Part shown: piece after piece, positions 54,861-64,000 of the stretch
Layout: each line of letters opens with the position of its first letter
Position numbering within the stretch: the stretch's first letter is position 1
Source: Euglena gracilis
Lineage: Eukaryota > Euglenida > Euglenophyceae > Euglenales
DNA: 64,000 nt
Direction of reading: 5' to 3'
NCBI GenBank assembly: GCA_039621445.1
Contig: CP154955.1
Location: 13,467,000-13,530,999, forward strand
Translations under genes and position numbers: made by a program
The notes under the pieces: model-generated
Databases searched by the model: none
What the model saw: only the letters and a program-made list of their open reading frames with translations
Told to the model about the DNA's origin: nothing

Positions 54861-55072
54861 CAAGCGTCTTTTTAAGTCAGAATCGCCCTCGGGGGTGAGT
54901 CCGGGGCCAGACCCCGGGGGGGGGGTCCTGCGCCGGCCTGGGTGGGGGGGGATCCCCGGGCATCTTAAAAGCATCCTGGTCCAAATTTGTATTCATCATC
55001 CAGGTCCCCCCAGCATAGGTCACTCCCCCCTCCATTCACAGAAAACCTTGCCCAAACGCCTGTTGCTGGGAA

Positions 55073-55525
55073 CAGCGGTTTTCTTAAGCCGGAGGGTACC
55101 CCATCCCCCCCGGGGGGGGGGGGTCCAGCCAGCCAGCAGCTCAAATCCAGCCAGCAGCCCAAATTCGGGCTGGGAGCCCCCCCCCCCCGGGGTCAAGTGA
55201 AATAAAGTTGGGTCCAGCCCGGTCGGAGGCCGGGCCAGCCGGCCAGAAAATTGGGCTACCCAGCTCACCTATCCCTTCATTTTTTCCCCTCATCACAGCT
55301 TCCTCCATCACAGCCCCCCAGCCTTGACCTAGCTCCATCCATCAAAATGTCGAAAATGGTAAAAATGTTTTAGAAAATTTTGTTTTTCATCGACCCAACC
55401 CAGCCCAGCCCCCTCCAGCCCCGGACCCCCCCCCTCCCATTTCCAGCCAGCCCCAGCTCATTTCCAGCCAGCAGCTTTTTTGCCAGCCGGAGGCTGCCCC
55501 CCCGGGGGGGGGTCCTTAAGACCTG
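55073..55525. mobile_element. MITE family A, copy 3 (decayed)
   Basis: Starts CAGCGGTTTTCTTAAG and ends CCTTAAGACCTG. The interior is collinear with 25053-25566, with CCAGCCAGCAGC and ATCGACCCA...CCAGCCC blocks. The right end is eroded and no target duplication is evident. Partial copies lie at 61430-61682 (inverted) and 62890-63110. Confidence 0.75.
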
Positions 55526-57739
55526 CCTCGGTTCGTTCCATGAGTTTCGTCATTCGAATTCACCACACCTTCTCTGTGCAGCTTCAGTTCAGTTCAGTTC
55601 AATAAATCAGCTTCAGTTCTTCCCGCAAAGGTTTGCTGGCCCATAGGTGGGGGGTGTCCTACCCCCCCCCGGCCTTCCTGGGCAGCCTGCCAGGGTCCCG
55701 CAGTGTCCCTTGGCCTCCGGCTCGGAAGGCGCTCGGCTGGATTTCAGTGCGACCGGGCAGCCAACTTTGTGGATGTCCGACCCCGGCTTCGCTTCCGCCT
55801 TTCCCTGTCCTCCGAAAAGCCGAAAATGTCCAAATAATCGGATCTTAAACACTCCCCGAAATAATGTTTTTGTTTCTTATGCCTTTTGTACCTTTGTATC
55901 TTACAACCATCCCGATGAGAATTCACAATGCGACTCTCCTCCCCTGTCCCACAAACCCCGGCCTCCGGAGGACACTTTCAGAGGTTTCTGCATGATTCCT
56001 AGGCTTGAAACTGTACCGATGCATGATGACTGTCCCTCCCCCAGGCCAAAGGACACCCTTTTGGCCAAAACCCCATGTTTGATGACCGCCCCGGAAGACA
56101 AAAGTTTCCACTCACCACCAAATACGAGGGCGTGTTCAACTTTTTTTTTTCATTTCCCAGAATAGCAACATGTGTCACTGGCCGACCCCCTGCCCCACGG
56201 GGTGGGTGACTGGCTTCTTTGCCGCCCCCCCCCCCCCAGGAGGGAAGGTCAAAATACCCGAAGCCCGAAGTGCTCCGGCGCTCACTGGTTTTTTTGGATT
56301 TGTGTAAGTGCCCCTCCTCCCCCCTGGAGGTTGGGGAAAATTGTGTGGCCAGGAAATGAACTTCCCTTAAAAAATCCCCCGCATTTGGACCAACTTGAGC
56401 CCAAAACTGCAAATGTCATGTTTGCCAAGTTGCCATTTTTTTTCGATACATGGGGCGCCGAATGATTCCAACCGCATTTGCAATTTTTCGAGCTTCTTTT
56501 GTGGCTTTCTATTCCGTCGTGTTTTCGAACGTTCGCGTGCTCCGTCTTTCATGACATAATTAAACGTAGGTTTGTGGCCATTCCACAGCCATCCAACCGA
56601 AGTGTTGCCGAACGGAAAACCAGGCCGGGTCCCTGTCGCTCCAGAGTGCCCACCTGCTCCCCCCCACCCCGGCATTTGCGCCAGGGCGGGATGCAGGGCA
56701 ATGTGTGCGAAGTGTTGTGACGTTTGCCTCGCAACGCCTTGGGTAGGGCCGCACGCACGGCTGCCCTCGCGTCAATTGCGAAGCACCGGGAGCGGTCGCT
56801 GGCAGTGTCCCTGTTTGTGTGACCTGGATTTCCCTGGTTCCAGGCTACCTGCGTTTTTTGGGAGTCCAAGGAAGTTTTTGACTTCAACTGGTGCGAATGT
56901 GCACATTGTGCCAACTCATCCCACAAATACGCGAGGTAAGTGCAAAACCACACGCATGTGGAATACGCTCCTGGAAATTGTCATTCCTGAGAAACTGCCG
57001 GGATCTCCCAGGAAATTGTCAGGGTCTTCCCTGTCTTGGCCGACCTCACCATAGGTTGAGTGCTGGGCAGGCAGAGGGCACTTTCAACCCCCCGTCGGGT
57101 TTTGGGGTGCCGTAGCACCCCAAAACCCGAAAATGGTCAAAGGAAAAATGGCTGGGTCGGCAGGCACCAGGGGCGAAACTGACCCCCTTGGGGGGGGGGG
57201 TGCTTGCTATGGGCAGGCACCCCATGCACCCTCTTCCCCCGGGGTTGGTATACAAGAAGCCTGCAGGGGGGCTGTGTGCCTGCATCGGTGCCAACGTACA
57301 CGTCTGCTTGGGACTTATAATTATTATTTTGCCTCCGGGTTGGTACTTTGTCCCACTGGTGTTGCTCCATCGGTCATTCTCTGCAGTAACCTCGCCCCAA
57401 ATAGCCCCCCGGGCTTTGCTCAGTCACACTGCAGGTAACCCTGAGAGGGGGGGGGGGCTTTATTTGTGTACACTTTCGTTCAACCCCCAAACAAAAACCT
57501 TCAGCAGCAACCTCGTGCCAGGGGTGCATCAAGGTGGGGTTTTATTCTAACCCCACCGCCAAATGTTCTCTGTCCCAACCCTCTCTCGCCAAATGGTTCA
57601 GAAACCAAAGGGTTGCTAAAACTGTGGTAAAAAGCCAACCCATCTTTCATTCACGTGCTTGCAATATTGGGGGGGGGCTGTCATTTGGATTTTTTGAGAG
57701 CGTTTATTTTTGGGGGGGTATTTGGGATGGGTTCTAATT

Positions 57740-58010
57740 GGGGGGTCGCTGAGCTCTTATCTCTTTAGAGTAAGAGCGAAGCTTACCACCAGGGAAGAGG
57801 GGAGGGGTAGAACCCCCCCCCCCCCAGCCCTCCCCCCCCTGGGTAGCCCGTGAACACCGCGTATTATCACCATGATTTCAGACCGGTTCCCGGATTTTTT
57901 TTTCCAGTCGCGAACGACTGGATTTCTAGTTTCCGAATCACCTCCGTTTGACCCCCAACTCCCCGCCAGGCCCAAGTTATTCGCGCACGAAGGGTCCAAA
58001 CTGGGTAGGA
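57740..58010. repeat. dispersed repeat E, copy 3
   Basis: Same orientation and order of blocks as 48420-48700 (GCTGAGCTCTTATC, ATTATCACCATGAT, TTCCGAATCACCTCC). Intergenic. No coding content seen. Confidence 0.85.
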
Positions 58011-59331
58011 TTGCCCCCCCCCCCCTTCCGACTCAGCCATTTCGCTGGGGTCCAAGAATCGGTCAAAAAATCGATTTTTCGAAAATATCTCGAGAAAACG
58101 TACATTATTTCCGGAAACGTTGGACGAAATACCCCCGTAGGCCCTCTATCACCCCCTGTTCGCCGTTTTGGCTGCCGACACGCCTGGCCCGTGTTCCGGC
58201 GCGCCTTTGCGGCCCAAAACGGCCATTTTGAGGTGTTTTTTTTGGGCCGTTGGCAGCCAGCCTTCGATGTAGTTCCCCACTAGGACAGATGGAACTGCCA
58301 GGGCCGCTACATCGGATCCATTCGGCTGCTCCGCATCTGTGTTCGGCATCGGCTCTCCGTGCCAGTTATCGTCTCACCCGCAGCGTAGAGTGACCTGACC
58401 CTGCCCGCCATCCCCTGTTTGCCATGTTTGCCGCCTGTGTGAGGTGCTTCTGTGCTAGAGGTGGCAGAGGAGCTGGCAGGCTCCTCAGGTGGCAACAACC
58501 CGCCGGCAGCCCGGGATGCCCTGGTGGGCGGGGGGCGTACAATCGCGGGGAGGGGGGCACTTCCACTCTTCCAAAAACGAGACGGTCACCCCCCCCCCCA
58601 CATGGCAGGGGGCACCTGAGATCCAAAGAGAGAATTGACCACAAATGTGAAATAAATGTCCCGAGTCACTTTGGTGCTGTGTTGCCGGCCACCATCACTG
58701 CCCTCAGCCCGCGGTGTCAGGGCTGACCCCCCTCTGGATGCCAAGGATCCACACACTTTGGTCGCCGTAGTGCCTTCCCCATCCACAGTGTGCTCGATTT
58801 GCTCATTTGATTTCCCACGGTGTGACAGTGGAATGTACGGAAGAAGCACAGCGGAAAAATTCCTGGGTTTAGCAGTAATAATTTTTGTGATGTGTCTGTG
58901 CCTGACTTGCAGTCTCACGGGGCCGGAGAAATTTTTGGCCAAGAACTGACCAATGGTTTTCGCTTCTTTTATCCCACAACTGGACCTACGACCTACTCCG
59001 GCCCTACGCGCGTTTGTTGCCTTCGACGGGTCTTGCTGGGGGGGGGGGCTCATGTCTTCGCTGTAACGCATCCCTCTTCTACAGTACCCCTCGGTGTGCT
59101 TGATGATTGAACGCTAAATAATGACTGAAACGGCCTAAACACTGCAGAACACTGCGCTGACTTGATTGCATGCACCTTTTTTTTGGAGCCCCCAACGTGC
59201 AGACTTCCGGGGGGGGAGCACTTCCCCAAAGACGAGGCTTTGTGCCATGAAGGCCATCAAATGAGCCCCCCATCCACAGAAACTGCCATGCCTGAGATAT
59301 TGTCAGCGTCCGCTCGGCTAACTGTCAGGGT

Positions 59332-59550
59332 CAGGGGTTTTTATCCGAGCCCCCCCTGGGGGGGGTCCCCCCCCGGAGGGGGTGGGATATACTTTTAGGC
59401 GCCGAAATTTTGAAAAGGTGCTATTTTTGCATTTTTTCGCGATTTTCGGCCATTTTCGGGGAAAAGTGGGTGGGTCCCCAGGACCCCCCCCCCCCAGAGG
59501 GTGGGTGGGTGGGGGGACCCCCCTCCCCCCCGGTCTTAAAAAAGCCCGTG
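59332..59550. mobile_element. MITE family B, copy 4
   Basis: Begins CAGGGGTTTTTATCCGAG and ends TCTTAAAAAAGCCCGTG. Flanks GTCAGGGT (59324-59331) and GTCAGGAT (59551-59558) match at seven of eight. It sits about 120 bp upstream of the putative second gene start. Confidence 0.87.
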
Positions 59551-59639
59551 GTCAGGATCCCCGGCACCGGCCAACCTGTGTCGGGACAGTTTGCTGGAAG
59601 GGGGGGTGTTGTCCGAAGCCTCATTGTGGCCCGACCGCC

Positions 59640-59800
59640 CCGTGTCCCCCCAGACCCCCAGCCCGCCGATGTACGCGGCCCCCGACCCGTTCGCGGAGGG
59701 CGATGTCCCGGACCCGCACGTCGCCACCCCCGAGCCCTCGCCGCGCACCAGCCCCATCGTGTTCCAGCCGGACGTTGCCCGGTCCCGCCCTTTTCGACGT
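59640..59800 (+). CDS. putative first exon of a second ABCG-like gene (partial, runs off window)
   Basis: From ATG 59669 it reads MYAAPDPFAEGDVPDPHVAT then PEPSPRTSPIVFQPDVARS. It resembles exon 1 at 7364 (shared DPF, G-DVPDP, TPEP-P, QPD), so a tandem paralogue of the transporter probably begins here. A CCCCCCAG run at 59645-59652 could be its acceptor. No second exon could be recognised before the window ends. Confidence 0.4.
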
Positions 59801-59849
59801 GACGCTTTTCGGTGCCGTTGGGTGGCGGCAGGTCCAGCCGTTTTTTTTA

Positions 59850-60271
59850 CCCCCCCCCCCCCATGTCCAACGACCCCCCTATGTCCAATGACCACCCCCC
59901 CGGTCAGAGGACACCTTTTCGGAGGTTTGACCAAATTTTTGGTCCCGGGCGAAGCGCCGGGACGAAAAATTTTGCCCAAAAATTGGCCAAAAATTTGGCC
60001 AAAATGCCATTTTTGACACTTTTTGGACAAAAATTTGTCAAAATTGCCCAAAATTTTCGGCGCAAAGCGCCGGAAGGGAAAATTTGGGCAATTTTGGGTG
60101 GGTAGGGACCCGGGTACCCACCAACTTTCTTTTGACCCCATGTCCAACGACCACCCCCCCCCGGTCAGAGGACACCTTTTTGGTCACTACCCTATGTCCA
60201 ACGACCACCCCCCCCCCCCCCCCCGGTCAAGTACAGAGGTTACCGGTCATTGGACATAGGGGGGGGGTAGT
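59850..60271. mobile_element. TA-flanked inverted-repeat element family C, copy 2
   Basis: Nearly identical to 38746-39146: TACCCCCCC start, ATGTCCAACGACCCCCCTAT, GGGCGAAGCGCC palindrome, GGTCATTGGACAT and GGGGGGGTA end. High identity between copies 21 kb apart implies recent activity or gene conversion. Confidence 0.85.
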
Positions 60272-63126
60272 TGGGTGCCTACCCCACGGGGGGGGGGGGG
60301 GGGTGCTTCCCCATAGCACCCCTGCCGCCCCCCCTTAGTTGCACTAAGGCTTCTTGTCTGTTTGTGGCCGGCGCTGACTTCGCTTCTGGCCCAGTTTGCT
60401 GCCAGGTACCCCTTACACCAGTGCTCTTTTGTTGCTCCGCCTGGCCAGGTGAGCAACTCTGGTGTAATTCCAGCGCTGTAGGGACATACACTCACCCTGC
60501 CGACCCCCCCCCCCCCCCCGGGGGGGGGCGGGTTTTGGGGGTGCCTGCCCATAGCAGGCCCTCTTCCGTCTCATTTTATACCGGCCCGGTGGCCTAAAGT
60601 GCCCAACCCCCGAAAATGGCCATTTTCAAGGGAAAATTGGCTGGTCAAAAGGTGACGGGACCCAAAGCCGACGTCCGGGGGGGGGGGAACTGTCATGCCC
60701 GAGAACCTATCAGGGTCCTGCCTGGGAAACTGCCAGGGTCCCTGGTACCGGCCAACCTGTCAGTGTAGGAATTTGTCAGGGTCCCTGGTGCTGGCCAGCC
60801 TGTCAGGTGGCAGTTTCGGGGGGGGGGGGAGGTATCAAAGGCACAGAGCCGCTCCCTGAGTTGGTCAAAAAACCTGGCCCTGGGCGGGGTGGCGGTGCCC
60901 CCTGACCACAGCCCTCTGGACTTCCCTCTACGCTCCAATCTGTGCCATGCGTGGGCAGTTGTTGGCCGCTCAAAAATGCAGGCGACACGCTCCGTCCAGT
61001 CTGCAATGGGAAGTGCCCCCTACTTGTGACCAGGAGTGTAGGATTCCCGCCTTTGATGAAGTGACGAATCAAAAAAACCGAATTTTTTTTCCAGTGTGAG
61101 GCTCACAATCGTCGTCCGAATCCAGTGACGGATTGAACGTAATTGTGAGCGGCGGCTTCCGAAGGGCTTGCTTCCGCTCCTTCTCCTTCCTTCGCTCGGC
61201 AGCGCTGGTTGCACACATCTCTTTAAAGACAGACAAAAAATTAAAGAGAGAGAGAGATATATGGAGGAAAATATGGATGGGGCTGTGATCGGACGTTGCA
61301 CTTGGGAGGTGTTGAAAAACACCAGTGGTGTAGGGGCCTTTCTGTGTATTGGGGGGGGGCGGTCCTTGAGGGGGCGGTCCTTAACTTAAAGAAAAATAAT
61401 CCCGTCCCTTACAGACCGCCCTGGATGGAGGAAGCTGTGATGAGGGACAAACATGCAGGGACAGGTGAGCTGGGCAGCCCAGTTGGCTGGCCAGCCTGCG
61501 GCCGGCCGGCCTGGCCTCCGGCCGGGCTGGACCGAACTTTATTTCACTCGACCTCCCCCCCCCCCCGGGGGGGACTCCCAGCCCGAATTTGGGCTGCCGG
61601 CTGGATTTGAGCGGCCGGCTGGCTGGACCCCCCCCCCTCCCCCCGGGGATAGGGTCCCCACCGGCTTAAGAAATCCCCTGGGTGTGAAAAACATGCGGCT
61701 ATCATAAAATCTGCAAAAATTGAAAGAATCTGCATGGGTGCTTGAGGGCTCCAAATGAAGGTACCCCCTGGCCTGCTCACCTGGGCCTATGGGAAACGGT
61801 CACAATGTGGCATCTGCCCTCCAAAAATACCCCGGAGCCAAATTTTTGCTGTCCCCACCTCTGGGGGGGGGATGCCGAGGTGTGACAGGTGAAGAAAAAG
61901 CACCCACCTAGCGCACGCCCCTACTTTTTGTCGTTCCAGCAGTCTGGAACTTAGGCGTCCTAACTCGCATTTAAGGTTTTCAATTTTCTACTGCATATGT
62001 GCGAAATTTTGTACTCTTTTTGAAGCCCCACTTTGAGACCAATCTGTCCGGAGCGGTGCTGTAGGGAACTAACCAGGCGCACAGGTTTGGGGGGTTTGAG
62101 GGCGAACGCAGGATTTTCCCCCTGCTTCTTAGGATTTTTGATTAAGGGGGAGGAGAGGGGTCTCACACATGAGTGTGTATCAGCATGTGTATTGATGTAT
62201 TGGATGCACTGCAATCTGATTCGTTGTGGTATCTGGACATCTCAAAGGTTGAATGACACTTAATCTGTCTTTCTTTTGTATTTGAGCCTTTTTTGGAGGG
62301 TTGACCCAGTCAGTACAAGCACTTTTGCAACTGAAGATAACTTGGACAACTGCGGATAGCTCCGGAAACCTCCAGATAAAACGGATGAGACGTTCGCCCT
62401 CCAACTGCGGATAAGCACCGTAAGCACCCTTTTCTGATGCATCCGTGAAAAATACCGTTTTGTGCCAGCTCCTGTTTCAGTGTGTGTCCATCCATTTGGT
62501 GTATTTATCCATTTCTCAAATGCCGCCAGAAGCAGAAATGATGGGCACACATCCCCATGTTATGACTGTTCAAATTTCTGGTCAATTCCAGCAAATACCT
62601 CTAAACAGGGCAGTCCTCAAGGGACGGGAAAGTTTTTTTTTCCCCTTGAGGACCCCCCCCCCCTTGGGCCAAAGGGCCGGCCAAAGGACCGGACTGGGGC
62701 TTGAACAGGGTCGAAAATCAAAAAATCGAAAAACACATTTTTGACGTTTTGGGTGGATGGGCGATGATCCAAGGATGAGAGGAATCAATTCTTTCCCCTA
62801 TGTCGACCTGTTCTTGCCAAAAAGACGCCAAATTTCCTTGCCCATTTTTCCTGTGGATTTTGCATCGAATGTGCTGGGACATCCAAGTTTTTTTTTTTAT
62901 TTCCTTAAGGACCGCCCTGCCTCCATCACAGCCCCCCAACCTTGGTCTAGCTCCATCCATCAAAAAGTTGTGAAGGTAAAAATGTTTCAGAAAATTTTGT
63001 TTTTCATCGACCCAGCCCAGCCCAGCCCCCTCCAGCCCCGGACCCCCCTATCCAGCCGGATCCAGCCGGAGGCTGGACCCCGGGGGGGGGGGTCCTTAAG
63101 AAATCCCCTGTTCACACCCGTAGGCA
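60272..63126. other. region downstream of the putative second gene start
   Basis: Holds repeat G copy 3 (60320-60520, inverted), an inverted partial family A copy (61430-61682), repeat F copy 2 (62606-62800) and another family A right half ending CTTAAGAAATCCCCTG at 63110. No transporter exon was recognised here; it may be intron of the second gene. Confidence 0.5.
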
Positions 63127-63570
63127 CTAATCCTGCCGGCACACTGGAATAAGTACAACTGGGGTCATAACGGCAGGGAGGGGGGAAATATGCACCGTGC
63201 AGATTTTGCATTTTTTTTGCAGTGTTTCTGAGGGAAAGAACTGTTGCAGTCTTTCGCAGTCCATTTCTTTGATGCAATGAAGAATCGGATGAAGAGTGAT
63301 TTTGGTGTTGCCTAATAGTCCCTCCCCCTGGCTCCTTTCGCCCAAACTTAAGCAACAGATGCTTTTCACATCATCATCAATCAATGGAATAACACCATCC
63401 AGTTCGCTTGCCATTGCCTGAATGCTATTGACTATTTGTTTGCCAGCATAGGCATTGTGTACCAGGCACAACCCCGGCTCTGTGGAAGATAGCTCAACTG
63501 TAATCTGAACTCTGGGCACAGTCACATAAGGATTTTGGCAGAGCTGAGGGAAATTTGGGATCACAGTCAC
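63127..63570 (-). CDS. unidentified open reading frame (147 codons)
   Basis: Minus-strand ORF reading NPYVTVPRVQITVELSSTEP, then ELDGVIPLIDDDVKSICCLS and LHCIKEMDCERLQQFFP. It looks protein-like and lies in the 63.2-64.0 kb stretch that lacks the G/C runs seen elsewhere. I recognise no family. It may be a single-exon gene, an exon, or a retroelement remnant. Confidence 0.3.
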   Translation of the reverse strand: MTVIPNFPQLCQNPYVTVPRVQITVELSSTEPGLCLVHNAYAGKQIVNSIQAMASELDGVIPLIDDDVKSICCLSLGERSQGEGLLGNTKITLHPILHCIKEMDCERLQQFFPSETLQKKCKICTVHISPLPAVMTPVVLIPVCRQD

Positions 63571-64000
63571 ACGCGATCACGTGACCTCCTTTCCACACGC
63601 GGCATTTTGTTTCTGCTTCTATTTGTCTGAGGAAGATTACAGAAGACAAAAAGCTTTACAAGAACATTGTAGCCACAATATTCTGCAATTGAAATGCATG
63701 CCACAAGAGTTTAGAGGCTGGCATTCAAACACATGCTTTGTTTTGTGGGTAACATATTCAAGTGGGAAAAACCATGTTCGGGGCAGTAAAGACGGGCAAT
63801 TTTGCAATATTTCTCCCACAAAACAGCATTGTAGTGCACGAAACACCATAAACAGTGTAATTTGACTAACTATTTCCATTTTTGCTGTTGTGATCTTCAA
63901 AACTGTGCAACAAATGCCAAGCGTGAATTGGGGTTGGTCAATGCAAATTACATTGATTTGGATATTCACACTATTTCGGCTTGTTTAATGTGATTTTTTG

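Larger units (their letters stand above)
52432..59331. other. intergenic region with dispersed repeats
   Basis: Carries MITE A3, repeat E copy 3 and the AT minisatellite. Stretches at 52790-53300, 55830-56140, 56440-57050 and 58270-59280 have even composition and weak open frames without recognisable motifs. A promoter or small genes cannot be excluded. Confidence 0.5.

Overview
The window is nuclear eukaryotic DNA. It contains one very long, intron-dense gene, on the + strand from about 7.3 kb to 52.0 kb, surrounded and filled by small transposable elements, minisatellites and G/C homopolymer runs. Short GC-rich exons (37-230 nt, about 38 of them) read, in order, as a full-size ABCG (PDR-type) ABC transporter: NBD1-TMD1-NBD2-TMD2, ending at a TAG at 52010-52012. 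Landmarks seen directly are GPPFSGKS (Walker A, NBD1), a VFDIFDD...VYQGPR segment, VETIVFCLVTYWM, YWINPLQYG, GENGSGKT (Walker A, NBD2), TTGLD, HQPSRD, NPVHWIL, VARERSVYY and IPWWWRW.

The splice junctions are the main result. Almost none of the introns can be GT-AG. At ten or eleven of them the only join that keeps the reading frame and gives family-like protein has C-A-G at intron positions +4 to +6 and C-T-G at -8 to -6, often with complementary intron ends. From memory, this is the signature of the nonconventional introns of euglenid nuclear genes, so I infer a euglenid (Euglena-like) alga. That assignment is inference.

The window also holds several short inverted-repeat elements that begin CAG and end CTG and are flanked by 8-bp target-site duplications (hAT-like MITEs). 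An element of this kind, removed together with 3 nt of the left duplication and 5 nt of the right one (3+5=8), leaves the exon exactly as it was before insertion. Those offsets are the intron consensus seen here, so the introns look like old MITE insertions.

Layout: 1-7.3 kb is repeat-rich sequence with a few exon-like GC-rich segments of an unidentified upstream gene and a 390-bp near-identical duplication. 7.3-10.5 kb holds the N-terminal exons. 10.5-12.9 kb is an intron with a 2.2-kb TGTAC satellite. 12.9-31 kb is NBD1 and TMD1. 32-40 kb is NBD2. 40.6-52.0 kb is TMD2 and the C-terminus. 52-59.6 kb is intergenic repeats. At 59.67 kb an open segment resembles the first exon at 7.36 kb, so a tandem paralogue probably starts there and runs out of the window.

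Exon ends given as exact rest on frame, homology and the CAG/CTG rule. Others are marked approximate. No transcript evidence was available.
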